From assembly GCA_024400915.1 (NCBI GenBank), contig JAKSLX010000003.1:133405-197404 (forward strand): a stretch of DNA of 64,000 bases, in the 5' to 3' direction. Shown here in pieces: positions 1-8,599 of this stretch. The position numbers and the translations under genes are program-made. Numbering within the stretch: position 1 is the stretch's first letter; each line of letters begins with the position of its first letter. The notes under the pieces are model-generated. The model had not been told where the DNA came from, ran no database searches, and saw only the letters and a program-made list of their open reading frames with translations. This stretch comes from Treponema sp. GTDB taxonomy: Bacteria > Spirochaetota > Spirochaetia > Treponematales > Treponemataceae.

Positions 1-54
1 TACGATACCAAGCTAAAGGCCACCAGTGCTTCTGAAAAGCTTAAGAAGAATTAA
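1..54 (+). CDS. C-terminal end of an unidentified protein (partial)
   Basis: Frame 1 is open from the first base and ends at TAA (52-54), giving 17 residues that end in a lysine-rich tail (SEKLKKN). The gene starts outside the window. The lysine-rich end and the long A-run directly after the stop are compatible with a genuine gene end, but 17 residues are too few to assign a family. It converges on hisS, which ends at 232 on the other strand. Confidence 0.4.
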   Translation, partial: YDTKLKATSASEKLKKN

Positions 55-200
55 AAAAAAGCTATGTACTAAAATACTGTTGCTGCGCCGATTGGACATG
101 GCAACGTAGTTTCCTTGATGCGCCTGTCGAAATCAAGCAATATTCATAAGATATGTGGTAGTTTTGAGAGCCTCAACCACCACATATCATATAGCAACAC
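53..200 (-). ncRNA. Candidate structured RNA or 3' UTR downstream of hisS
   Basis: This 150-base non-coding stretch folds on either strand into three consecutive hairpins: 146-192 (long stem), 114-119 with 132-137 (CTTGAT/ATCAAG) and 79-83 with 101-105 (GTTGC/GCAAC). On the minus strand it ends in a run of eight U (A at 53-60 on the plus strand), as a transcript reading out of hisS would. The hairpins are seen in the sequence; that they belong to one RNA is inference. No known RNA family was recognised. The hairpin nearest the U-run is 18 bases away, so it is not a textbook terminator. Confidence 0.3.
146..192. repeat. Long inverted repeat (hairpin)
   Basis: GATATGTGGT (150-159) pairs with ACCACATATC (179-188), extended outward by three pairs after one mismatch (146-148 with 190-192). 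Inside, TTGAG (164-168) pairs with CTCAA (172-176) around a three-base loop. It lies between the unidentified gene tail and the end of hisS. Confidence 0.7.
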
Positions 201-231
201 TTTCTACGGATACAGCCTTTTGTTTGAAAAC

Positions 232-1530
232 TTACCCATTGATCTTGCTTACGGCTTCTTCAACTGTAATGTCTGCAAACTGCTCGCGTGTCTTAAGGTT
301 CTTTAGGGTAAGCTTTCCTGCAGCTGCCTGTTCCTTGCTGATGAGGATGCCCCATGGCATTCCTTTCTTTTCTGTAACAGTGTACTGCTTGTTCATCTTT
401 ACGCAGTCAGGGAATACTTCAACTGCAACTCCCTTTGCGCGAAGTGCGCTGGCAACACCCTGATAGTGGGCTGCAAGTTCCTCATCTCCGTTGAAGATTT
501 CTGCATCAAGGTAGCTTCCCTTTGCTTCTGTAATTCCAAGTTCAGTAAGGCCTGCAATGAGACGGTCAAGACCAATTGAAGCACCAACTCCCGGAAGCTT
601 GTCTTTCATGTAAAGGCCTGCAAGGTTGTCGTATCTTCCGCCTGAACAAACGGATCCGATTGATGGAAGATCATTGAGGAATGTTTCGTAAACAACGCCT
701 GTGTAGTAGTCGAGCCCACGTGTAATGCTTGGATCAAGAGTATATGTTCCATCGATGCCTGCAGCCTTCATCATGGCATAGATGTCCTTCATGCGCTTTG
801 AATCAAGGTCTTCTCCGCCAGCAAGATTTTCGATGTTTGCAAGGGTCTCTTCAAAAGAACCGCATGGCTTAATGTAGCCCAAGATTTTGTCTGCGCTTGA
901 AGCATCGCCTGTAACTTCAGTAAGTTCTTTCTTTACTTCTTCTTCGCCAACCTTTGCAAGCTTGTCAACGATGCGGAGTATGTCATCGGACTTTTCCTTT
1001 GCACCGATCTTTTCAAGGAAGCGGTTGAAGATTCCGCGGTGGTTTACATGGATTGTGATTTTTTCAACGCCGATGGAAGCAAGGGCAGCCTTCATCAATG
1101 CAAGAACTTCAAAATCTGCTGTTGCACTGTCTGTTCCTACAGTGTCAAAGTCACACTGGATGAATTCACGGTAACGGCCTGCCTGTGGTTTTTCTCCGCG
1201 CCATACCTTTGAAATGTGGTAGCGTTTGAAAGGGAAGTAGAGTTCTTCCTTGTGCTGTGCTGTATAGCGTGCAAATGGAACCGTAAGGTCAAAGCGCATT
1301 GCAACATCACGACCACCGTTGTCCTCAAAACGGAACATCTGCTTTTCCGTTTCGCCATTGCTTTTGCGAAGAAGAATTTCTGTATATTCAAGAACTGGAG
1401 TATCGATAGGAACAAATCCGTATGAACGGTATGTATGTGTAAGCTTTTCAATCAAGTCAGAACGCAAGATTTCGTCCTGTGGCAAAAAGTCTCTGAATCC
1501 TTTCAAAATTTTTGGCTGAATCAAATCCAT
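232..1530 (-). CDS. hisS: Histidine--tRNA ligase
   Basis: Charges tRNA-His with histidine using ATP in the cytoplasm; class II aminoacyl-tRNA synthetase. The 432 residues match the usual length. Visible family signatures are MRFDLTVPF (78-86), motif 2 RGEKPQAGRYREF (111-123), the histidine-binding RGLDYYTGVVYE (271-282), SGGRYDNL (297-304) and motif 3 GVGASIGLDRL (314-324), followed by the C-terminal anticodon-binding domain. The ATG at 1528-1530 gives the standard N-terminus. It is divergent from coaX, with 83 bases between the two starts that must hold both promoters. Nothing unusual in the protein. Confidence 0.97.
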   Translation of the reverse strand: MDLIQPKILKGFRDFLPQDEILRSDLIEKLTHTYRSYGFVPIDTPVLEYTEILLRKSNGETEKQMFRFEDNGGRDVAMRFDLTVPFARYTAQHKEELYFPFKRYHISKVWRGEKPQAGRYREFIQCDFDTVGTDSATADFEVLALMKAALASIGVEKITIHVNHRGIFNRFLEKIGAKEKSDDILRIVDKLAKVGEEEVKKELTEVTGDASSADKILGYIKPCGSFEETLANIENLAGGEDLDSKRMKDIYAMMKAAGIDGTYTLDPSITRGLDYYTGVVYETFLNDLPSIGSVCSGGRYDNLAGLYMKDKLPGVGASIGLDRLIAGLTELGITEAKGSYLDAEIFNGDEELAAHYQGVASALRAKGVAVEVFPDCVKMNKQYTVTEKKGMPWGILISKEQAAAGKLTLKNLKTREQFADITVEEAVSKING

Positions 1531-1613
1531 AAAAATATCCTTATTTTCTTTATGATGAATTTATAGTAGACTTATTTTATCGAATAACTTTATTTATGGG
1601 AATATAAACGCAT

Positions 1614-2411
1614 ATGCTTTTTGCTGTAGACATTGGAAATACAAATGTAGTTATCGCTGTTTTTGATGGAAATAAAATCATCCAGCAGTGGAGGATCAGT
1701 TCTGATACAAAAAGAACCGGTGATGAATATACTTCAACAATCCTTACTCTTTGCCGTGATGCAGGCCTTGATACAAACTGTTTCAGCAAGGGAATTATAA
1801 GTTCTGTTGTTCCAGCGCTTATAGGTCCTTTTGTTATTGTCTGTCAGCGCATCGTAAAAAAGCATCCCTTTATCGTAAAGTCAAATCTTGCCTGCGAAGG
1901 ATCAATTCTCCCTGTTCACCTTACGGGCCACAGTTCAAGGGAACTAGGTACAGACCTTCTTTGCAATGCTGTTAGTGCCTGGAATCTATTCCATGGTGCA
2001 AACATCGTCGTTGACTTTGGTACCGCTTTGACTTTGACATGTACTGATTCAAAGGGAATCATTCATGGCGGTACAATTTCTCCTGGTCTTGGAACAGCCG
2101 TAAAAGCCCTTGCCATGAATACTGCTCAGCTTCCTTTTGTTCCTCTTGAAGCTCCTAGAAAAGTTATCGGAAATACAACTAAGGAAGCAATTCAAAGCGG
2201 GATTGTTCTTGGGTACAAAGGTCTTGTTGAAAGCCTTGTTGCCCAGTGCAAGGTTAATCTTTCGGAATTAAGTGGAGACAAAGTTGAGGAAATAAAGGTT
2301 GTTGCAACAGGTGGCCTCAACAGCGTGCTTAAGCCTTTGACAGATTGCTTTACCATTGTGGATAAGGATCTTACTGTTAAGGGTTTGAAACTTATAGCCG
2401 ATTTGGTGTGA
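1614..2411 (+). CDS. coaX: Type III pantothenate kinase
   Basis: Phosphorylates pantothenate, the first step of coenzyme A synthesis, in the cytoplasm. The 265 residues show the ASKHA-fold signatures of the CoaX family: DIGNTN (6-11), GTDL (112-115), DFGTALT (134-140) and GGTISPG (152-158). The ATG is preceded by a weak GGGA about 12 bases upstream. The downstream lipoprotein gene begins 3 bases after the stop, so the two are probably cotranscribed. coaD, a later step of the same pathway, is also in this window near 57.4 kb but in a separate operon. Confidence 0.95.
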   Translation: MLFAVDIGNTNVVIAVFDGNKIIQQWRISSDTKRTGDEYTSTILTLCRDAGLDTNCFSKGIISSVVPALIGPFVIVCQRIVKKHPFIVKSNLACEGSILPVHLTGHSSRELGTDLLCNAVSAWNLFHGANIVVDFGTALTLTCTDSKGIIHGGTISPGLGTAVKALAMNTAQLPFVPLEAPRKVIGNTTKEAIQSGIVLGYKGLVESLVAQCKVNLSELSGDKVEEIKVVATGGLNSVLKPLTDCFTIVDKDLTVKGLKLIADLV

Positions 2412-2414
2412 GAT

Positions 2415-3896
2415 ATGTTTATGAAGAAAGTGCTATTTGTTCCCCTGTTATTTTGCGGACTCTTTTTTTTCTCCTGTGTGCAGACTGTTGAAACTGTTGT
2501 GAAGCAATTGACAGTCAATACTTTTGAAGATAGCGGTACAAAAGTTACTGAGTCTGAATATTTCAAAAATGGAAAAAAAACATCCGACTGGCTTTTAATC
2601 ATGTATATGGATGCGGATGATATAAAACTTGAATCTTCCATTAGAAATGATTTTAACGAAGTTGAATATGGACTTTCATTAATACGAAATGCGGATGGTT
2701 CTGCTAAAACCGGTTTTGATTCTGTTCGTGTTGTTGTTCTCTGGGATGGACTTCAGGTTAATGACAGTAGGGTGTTCGAGTTAGGAGCTGATGAATTAAA
2801 TCCTTTACCTGGTTCAAATACAGTTAACATCAGTAATGTTACGAATTATTTCACTGAACTCAATTCCAAAGAAGTCAACATGTCCAATAAAGATACTTTG
2901 ACTCATTTTATATCTTGGGTTGATGCTCATTATACTTCAGAAAAAGGAAAAATCCTTCATGTTGCGGACCATGGCTCAGGCCCTGGAAATTTTACGAGAG
3001 CTATGTGTTTAGACAGTTCGTCTGGAACGGCTTGGATGTCATCATCTGAATTTTCTAACGCTCTTTTCAATGCCGGTTACGGATATATGAAAAATAAATT
3101 TTCTGCACTTTTACTTGATGTCTGCCTTGGCGCAAGCATTGAAGATGCCTATGAATTCAGAAACAGTGCCGAATACATGATTGCGTCTCCTAATTCAACA
3201 CCTGGACCAGGTTTTTATTATGTTGATGTAATGCAATGCTTTAAAAGCGGTTTGTCAGTTCAAGAGTTATCAGTTGAGATTGGAAAAACTTTTGCTGTAA
3301 ATTACAGGAATACATATACTGGAACTACTGTGCCAACAATCAGTGTAATCGATCTCAGTAAAGTAAGTGATTGTGCTGTAGAAATAGATTCGTTGGCTTC
3401 CATGCTTAAAAATAAAGTGATAAAGGATAAAAACAACAAGTCTTATTATATATATCCACAATTTCTGAAACCTATAAGTTCAAATGTCTATTACGAAGGT
3501 TCTGTAAATTATCTTTATGATCTGGGATATTTTGCCTTTAAGGTTCAAAACTATGATCTTGATGATTTAAAGGAATTGGATTATCCTGATGTGATTTCTG
3601 TTCGTGAAAGCTTGGAAGATATAAAAGAACAAGCTGCAGCTGTCAGTGAGAGTTTGGAGAAAGCCATAGTTTATTCCTGGCGCAAAGGAATATTTTCTTA
3701 TGGCTTGACTTCACCGAATACTAGTTTTGGTTATAACGATGAAGATAAATCAGGCTGCGGAATTACTATTTGCGGAGGCTTCTCAAACGATACAAAGGGA
3801 ATTCCATCCTGGTATAAAACTGATCTTCAGTTTGGCGCTAAATCTGATGAACTTAACGGTTGTTGGGCAGAGTTGATGGAAACTTGGTTTAAGTAA
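2415..3896 (+). CDS. Clostripain-family (peptidase C11) lipoprotein
   Basis: Predicted secreted, membrane-anchored cysteine peptidase of 493 residues. The N-terminus is a short basic and hydrophobic signal ending in a lipobox with cysteine at residue 21 (19 if the ATG at 2421 is used). The C11 catalytic pair is visible: His186 in ADHGSG and Cys237 in LLLDVCLGAS, followed by the family's NSTPGPGFYY segment. Clostripain-type enzymes usually cut after arginine; the specificity here is inferred from the family only. It follows coaX by 3 bases and converges with neuB, leaving no room for a terminator. It is probably displayed at the cell surface or in the periplasm. Confidence 0.85.
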   Translation: MFMKKVLFVPLLFCGLFFFSCVQTVETVVKQLTVNTFEDSGTKVTESEYFKNGKKTSDWLLIMYMDADDIKLESSIRNDFNEVEYGLSLIRNADGSAKTGFDSVRVVVLWDGLQVNDSRVFELGADELNPLPGSNTVNISNVTNYFTELNSKEVNMSNKDTLTHFISWVDAHYTSEKGKILHVADHGSGPGNFTRAMCLDSSSGTAWMSSSEFSNALFNAGYGYMKNKFSALLLDVCLGASIEDAYEFRNSAEYMIASPNSTPGPGFYYVDVMQCFKSGLSVQELSVEIGKTFAVNYRNTYTGTTVPTISVIDLSKVSDCAVEIDSLASMLKNKVIKDKNNKSYYIYPQFLKPISSNVYYEGSVNYLYDLGYFAFKVQNYDLDDLKELDYPDVISVRESLEDIKEQAAAVSESLEKAIVYSWRKGIFSYGLTSPNTSFGYNDEDKSGCGITICGGFSNDTKGIPSWYKTDLQFGAKSDELNGCWAELMETWFK

Positions 3897-3899
3897 TTA

Positions 3900-5015
3900 T
3901 TACTTTTCTATAAAATCTTCCAGCCTTACGCCTGCGCCATTTTCAACATCTCTTGTTAAAACCGCTCCTGTCACAAGTTCCAGAAATTCAGGTCCAATAC
4001 CCGGTGTTAGGATTTTTTCTGTCCTGAGGACTGCAATGCCGTCAGCACCAATTCTTTCTCCTTTTTTCATCGAGCGCATGTAGTGAAGGCTTCTGTTTGT
4101 ACTTCCGTAATTTGCGGTTTCAGCAGGTGCAAGTTTTTTAATGCCATTGCCAAGAATTGCATCGATTCTTTCCCTTGAATATTCATACTCCAGCTGACGG
4201 TAAATTTCATTTTCACCGCTATGGCGCAAAACTGCTTCTGCCTGATGCACGCTGTGAACCATGACCTTGAACATTTCTGGCTCCAGTGCAACAGGATCAT
4301 CAAGTCCGCTGTCCTTTCGGCTTAAGGTAATGTGCTTTTCTATCATTGTGCCGCCCATGGCAACGGAAAGAACCGGCACAAGAACAGGATCCATGCTGTG
4401 GTCGCTGATACCAGTTGGAACTCCAAAAATCTGTCCCAATGTGTTTACGCATCGTACATTGTATTCTTCTTCCGGTGCCGGATAGAAAGTAAGGCAATGG
4501 AGAAGTGTAAGTGATGGCATTTTCATTGAAAGGTTTTCTGTTTCCTTCCTTGTTTCTATCAGTTCTATTGCTTTTTCTATGTCGCCCAGTTTTGAAACTC
4601 CGCTTGAAAGAATGAGTGGAATCTTACCATAATATTTTGCGCATTCCCTTAGCATGGGATAATGATTTACTTCAGGACTTGCAATTTTTATTGCATCAGG
4701 GTTCAGTTGTGCAAGCTCTTTAAGTGACCTTAGGCCAAAAGGTGAACAGGCAAACAAAATTCCCTTTTTACGGGCGTATTCCATGCATTGGGAATAAAAG
4801 TCCTGGTTGCATTCAAGGGTTTTGAAATTATCATATAGTCTTGTGCGTCCGTTGGGTAAATCAACAAAACCAGTATCAGGATGAAGAATTTCATCTGCAT
4901 ATACCCACTGGAATTTTACACAGTCAGCTCCTGCCTCCACCGAAGCATCAATAAGTTCTAAAGCTTTTTTTATGTCACCTGAGTGTGCGGTACCAATTTC
5001 TGCAATGATAGTCAT
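3900..5015 (-). CDS. neuB: Nonulosonic acid synthase (NeuB/PseI/LegI type)
   Basis: Condenses a 6-carbon N-acetyl sugar with phosphoenolpyruvate to give a nine-carbon sialic, legionaminic or pseudaminic acid. The 371 residues have the N-terminal TIM barrel, with EIGTAHSGD (6-14), FQWVYADE, the metal- and substrate-binding GISDHSMD and GGTMIEKHIT, and a C-terminal SAF (antifreeze-like) domain covering about the last 65 residues. The exact sugar cannot be decided from the sequence. The other genes of a CMP-nonulosonate pathway are not adjacent, so it is an orphan here. The two DUF115 genes at 11.7-14.8 kb belong to a family that uses such sugars on flagellin. Confidence 0.88.
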   Translation of the reverse strand: MTIIAEIGTAHSGDIKKALELIDASVEAGADCVKFQWVYADEILHPDTGFVDLPNGRTRLYDNFKTLECNQDFYSQCMEYARKKGILFACSPFGLRSLKELAQLNPDAIKIASPEVNHYPMLRECAKYYGKIPLILSSGVSKLGDIEKAIELIETRKETENLSMKMPSLTLLHCLTFYPAPEEEYNVRCVNTLGQIFGVPTGISDHSMDPVLVPVLSVAMGGTMIEKHITLSRKDSGLDDPVALEPEMFKVMVHSVHQAEAVLRHSGENEIYRQLEYEYSRERIDAILGNGIKKLAPAETANYGSTNRSLHYMRSMKKGERIGADGIAVLRTEKILTPGIGPEFLELVTGAVLTRDVENGAGVRLEDFIEK

Positions 5016-5062
5016 GATTTTATTTTAAAGGGAAATCGAACAAAAAGCAATTTGAAGAAAAA

Positions 5063-5132
5063 GGTGAGGCGGTCTGGAAACCATTAAATTTTCAGAAAAG
5101 TAAGACTTCCTCCAATTTAAAATCACCTCACC
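5063..5132. repeat. Imperfect nested inverted repeat in the neuB/ileS intergenic region
   Basis: GGTGAGG (5063-5069) pairs with CCTCACC (5126-5132), and inside it TTAAATT (5084-5090) pairs with AATTTAA (5114-5120). It lies about 50 bases upstream of the neuB start, so it could be a neuB leader structure or an operator. No T-run follows, so it is not a terminator. Confidence 0.5.
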
Positions 5133-5231
5133 ATTTATCAATTTATTATATTTCAGGTTTTGTAAATAGGCAATTTTTTTTTTTGATTACATGTACCTAA
5201 AGAGTACCCTGCAATTTTTGTTGTTGCCAGA

Positions 5232-5261
5232 TTGGAACTGTCGTGGCTATTTGCATGATAT
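5232..5261 (+). promoter_or_regulatory. Candidate sigma-70 promoter for ileS
   Basis: TTGGAA (5232-5237) and TGATAT (5256-5261) are separated by 18 bases; TATATT (5259-5264) is an overlapping alternative -10. Transcription from here would give a leader of about 90 bases that contains the hairpin over the ribosome binding site. Confidence 0.35.
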
Positions 5262-5306
5262 ATTCATTTAAGCATAAATTGTTTTATGTTCTTCTATATA
5301 CTAAAC

Positions 5307-5353
5307 CCTCTGATTATGGTAAAATAATGCAACTTTTTTATTATTTTCAGAGG
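5307..5353 (+). promoter_or_regulatory. Leader hairpin covering the ileS ribosome binding site
   Basis: CCTCTGA (5307-5313) pairs with TCAGAGG (5347-5353) and AAAATAAT (5321-5328) pairs with ATTATTTT (5340-5347). The 3' arm contains the Shine-Dalgarno sequence AGAGGA that serves the ATG at 5359. In the folded state the ribosome binding site is paired, suggesting translational control of ileS. The pairing is seen; the regulatory role is inference. Confidence 0.5.
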
Positions 5354-5358
5354 ATTTT

Positions 5359-8300
5359 ATGTACAAGAGTGTTGATCCAAAAGCAGATTTTCCAAAACAG
5401 GAAGAAGAAGTTTTAAAGTTCTGGGAGCAGAACAACACATTCAAGAAATCATTGGACCAGAGAGAAGGCTGTGAAGAATATGTATTCTTTGACGGCCCAC
5501 CATTTGCAACTGGTCTTCCACACTTCGGACACTTTATTCCATCAACAATCAAAGATATTATTCCTCGCTATCAGACAATGAAAGGCAAGAAGGTTGACCG
5601 CCGTTTTGGTTGGGACTGCCACGGTCTTCCAGTAGAAAACCTTATTGAAAAGGAACTTGGAATCAACTCAAAGCACGAAATCGAAGAATTTGGAATCGAC
5701 AAGTTCAACGAAAAGTGTCGTGATTCCGTTTTGAAATATACAGCTGAATGGCGCAAGACTATTACCCGTATGGGCCGCTGGGTTGACTTTGACCGCGATT
5801 ACAAGACTATGAATCCTGACTTCATGGAATCAATCTGGTGGGTTGCAAAGTCACTTTGGGACAAGGGACTTATTTACGAAGGTCAGTACATCCTTCCATA
5901 TTGTCCTCGCTGTTCAACAGTTCTTTCTTCTCACGAACTTGCACAGGGGTACAAGGACAAGCAGGATCCTGCTGTTACAATTAAATTTGCCGTAAAGTCT
6001 TTGCCAGCTGCCATCGGTGACAGTGATCTTGAAAATACATACTTCATCGCATGGACAACAACTCCTTGGACCTTGCCTTCAAACCTTGGTCTCTGTATGG
6101 GACCAGATGTTGAATATGTTAAGCTTAAGGACAAGTCAGACGGCACAAAATATGTTTTTGCCAAGGCTCGCATTTCTGCATACTTCAAGAATGAAGAAGA
6201 CTATGAAATTCTTTGGACTCACAAGGGTAGTGAATTCGTAGGCGCAACTTACGAACCATTGTTCCCGTATTTTGAAGAACTTGCAGATCCTAAGGTTTGT
6301 TCTGAAAAGTCTGGACAGCCTTGCTCGGCTGGTGCATTCCGCATGTTCAATGCTGCATATGTTTCTACAGAAGACGGTACAGGTATCGTTCATATCGCAC
6401 CGGCATTCGGTGAAGAAGATAACAAGGTATTCGCAGGCAGTGGTGTTCCAAATGTTCAGCCTTTGGATGCAGAATGTAAATTTACAAAGGAAGTTCCAGA
6501 CTATCAGGGAATCTTCGTTAAGGATGCAGACAAGGACATTATGGATCGCCTTAAGAAGGAAGGCAAGCTTGTAAAGCGTGAGACTGTTAACCACCAGTAT
6601 CCACACTGCTGGCGCTGTGGTTCACCTCTCATTTACCGCGGAATCGGTTCATGGTTCGTAAAGGTTGCAGACCACCACGATGCACTTCTCAAAGCTAACA
6701 GCCAGATCAAGTGGCAGCCAGGTCACATTAAGGAAGGCCGCTTTGGTAAGTGGCTTGCAGGCAGCCGTGACTGGGCAGTAAGCCGCAACCGCTACTGGGG
6801 TAACCCAATCCCAATCTGGAAGTGTGATGATCCTGAATGTAACCACCGCCTTTGCGTTGGAAGCCGTCAGGAACTCAAGGATTTGAGCGGAATATATCCA
6901 GAAGACCTTCACAAGCAGTTTGTCGATAAGATTACATTCAAGTGTCTAAAATGTAACAAGGGCACAATGAAGCGCATTCCAGAAGTTTTTGACTGCTGGT
7001 TTGAATCAGGATCTATGCCTTACGGACAGCAGCACTATCCATTTGAAAACAAGGAATTCTTTGAAAGCCATTTCCCTGCAAACTTCATTTCCGAAGGTCT
7101 TGATCAGACCCGCGGATGGTTCTATACACTTACAATTCTTGCAAGCCACCTCTTTGACAAGCCTGCATTCCAGAACTGTATTGTAAATGGTCTTGTTCTT
7201 GCATCAGACGGACGCAAGATGTCAAAGTCACTCAAGAACTACACTGATCCTGTAGAAGCAATCAACATGTTTGGTGCCGACGCACTCCGCCTGTTCCTGA
7301 TGCACTCTGCAGTCGTTAAGGCTGATGACCTTAAATACAGTGATGATGGTGTCCGTGAAGTTATCAAGTCGATCATCCTTCCTTTGTGGAACTCATATTC
7401 ATTCTTTGTTCAGTACGCAAATATTGACGGCGTTACTTGTACAGGTCACGAATTTGACAGCAAGCTTCCTGACAATCCTCTTGACCGCTGGATTCTTTCA
7501 GTTGCTCAGAAGATGGTAAAGGACGTAACTGCAGCCCTCGATGACTATGATCTTAGCGCTGCAATCGATCCAATGCTTGATTTCATCGATTCTATCAACA
7601 ACTGGTACATCCGCCGCAACCGCCGCCGTTTCTGGAAGTCGGGCAGTGACAATGACAAGATGGAAGCATACGGAGCACTTTACAGCGCACTCAAGACATT
7701 TGCACTTGTAGCAGCTCCATTCGTTCCATTCATTACGGAAGAAATCTGGCAGAACCTTAAGACTGCAGAAGACAAGGATTCCGTTCATCTTTCTGACTAT
7801 CCTGTTTACAACGAAAAGTTCCGTGACGAAACATTGGAATTCCAGATGGCTTCAGTTCAGAAGGCAGTTTCAATGGGACGCTCACTCCGCAACACATTCA
7901 ACCTCAAGAACCGTCAGCCTCTTGCAAGCGTAGCTCTTGTTACACGCAATGCAGAAGAAAAGAAGGTTCTTGACAGCATGCGCGATACAATTGCAGAAGA
8001 ACTCAATGTTAAGGAAGTAATCTTCCACGAAAAGGAAGACGAGCTTGTTGAATACAGTGCAAAGGCAAACTTCCGCGTCCTTGGAAAACTCCTTGGTGGA
8101 AACATGAAGCTTGCTGCCGCAGAAATCACAAAGCTTACAGGCGATCAGATTGCTTCAATGCTCAACGGTTCAAAGCTTGTAATCAATGTTGCAGGTACTG
8201 ATGTAGAACTTACAGAAGAAAACCTTATCGTTGAACGCAAGGAAAAGGAAGACCTTAAGGTTATCAACGAAGGAACACTTACAGTCGGTCTTGATACAAA

Positions 8301-8568
8301 GATTACTGATGAACTTAAGAAAGAAGGTTATGCCCGTGACCTTGTTCGTGGCATCCAGAACCTCAGAAAAGAAAGCGGATTTGAAATCACAGACAGAATC
8401 AATCTTTCTGTTGGTGGAGACGCTTCCCTCAAGGCAGCTTTCGAAATGTTCAAGGACTTCATTGCAGGCGAAACACTTTCTGCAAGTGCACAGTGGGTTG
8501 ACGGCCTTAATGGCACTGAAGTTGACTGTGAAGATGCAAAGTGGGTTATGAGCGTAGTTAAGGCTTAA
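5359..8568 (+). CDS. ileS: Isoleucine--tRNA ligase (eukaryote-like type)
   Basis: Charges tRNA-Ile and edits misactivated valine; class I synthetase in the cytoplasm. The 1069 residues fit the longer, eukaryote-like IleS group, which includes the mupirocin-tolerant enzymes. The HIGH motif appears as PHFGH (54-58), preceded by FFDGPPFATGLPHF, and KMSKS is intact at 620-624. Cysteine pairs typical of this group are present (CPRC, CWRC, CLKC). The start is supported by AGAGGA five bases upstream. A hairpin covers that ribosome binding site. The next gene begins 31 bases downstream with its own strong AGGAGG. Confidence 0.96.
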   Translation: MYKSVDPKADFPKQEEEVLKFWEQNNTFKKSLDQREGCEEYVFFDGPPFATGLPHFGHFIPSTIKDIIPRYQTMKGKKVDRRFGWDCHGLPVENLIEKELGINSKHEIEEFGIDKFNEKCRDSVLKYTAEWRKTITRMGRWVDFDRDYKTMNPDFMESIWWVAKSLWDKGLIYEGQYILPYCPRCSTVLSSHELAQGYKDKQDPAVTIKFAVKSLPAAIGDSDLENTYFIAWTTTPWTLPSNLGLCMGPDVEYVKLKDKSDGTKYVFAKARISAYFKNEEDYEILWTHKGSEFVGATYEPLFPYFEELADPKVCSEKSGQPCSAGAFRMFNAAYVSTEDGTGIVHIAPAFGEEDNKVFAGSGVPNVQPLDAECKFTKEVPDYQGIFVKDADKDIMDRLKKEGKLVKRETVNHQYPHCWRCGSPLIYRGIGSWFVKVADHHDALLKANSQIKWQPGHIKEGRFGKWLAGSRDWAVSRNRYWGNPIPIWKCDDPECNHRLCVGSRQELKDLSGIYPEDLHKQFVDKITFKCLKCNKGTMKRIPEVFDCWFESGSMPYGQQHYPFENKEFFESHFPANFISEGLDQTRGWFYTLTILASHLFDKPAFQNCIVNGLVLASDGRKMSKSLKNYTDPVEAINMFGADALRLFLMHSAVVKADDLKYSDDGVREVIKSIILPLWNSYSFFVQYANIDGVTCTGHEFDSKLPDNPLDRWILSVAQKMVKDVTAALDDYDLSAAIDPMLDFIDSINNWYIRRNRRRFWKSGSDNDKMEAYGALYSALKTFALVAAPFVPFITEEIWQNLKTAEDKDSVHLSDYPVYNEKFRDETLEFQMASVQKAVSMGRSLRNTFNLKNRQPLASVALVTRNAEEKKVLDSMRDTIAEELNVKEVIFHEKEDELVEYSAKANFRVLGKLLGGNMKLAAAEITKLTGDQIASMLNGSKLVINVAGTDVELTEENLIVERKEKEDLKVINEGTLTVGLDTKITDELKKEGYARDLVRGIQNLRKESGFEITDRINLSVGGDASLKAAFEMFKDFIAGETLSASAQWVDGLNGTEVDCEDAKWVMSVVKA

Positions 8569-8599
8569 TGTAAACAATTTAACCGATATAGGAGGGTGT

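Larger units (their letters stand above)
5016..5358. other. Non-coding region between neuB and ileS
   Basis: These 343 AT-rich bases separate the divergent neuB and ileS genes. They hold an imperfect inverted repeat (5063-5132), a run of eleven or more T (near 5176-5187), a candidate sigma-70 promoter (5232-5261) and a hairpin that includes the ileS ribosome binding site (5307-5353). I found no open frame with gene-like features. No T-box elements (specifier loop, GGUGG-type antiterminator core) were seen. Confidence 0.6.

Noticed and set aside
161..198. CRISPR-repeat-like sequence (GTTTTGAGAGCC...)
   Set aside because: Only one copy, no spacers and no cas gene in the window; the pairing is better explained as a hairpin.
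115..463. Short open frames antisense to the end of hisS
   Set aside because: They overlap the folded non-coding segment and hisS on the opposite strand, with no start context or family match.
5133..5306. T-box riboswitch upstream of ileS
   Set aside because: No specifier stem or conserved antiterminator sequence could be found, and T-boxes are not expected in spirochaetes.
6136..8577. Antisense open frames inside ileS (for example 6136-6606 and 8170-8577)
   Set aside because: They mirror biased ileS codons and have no promoter, start context or recognisable product.
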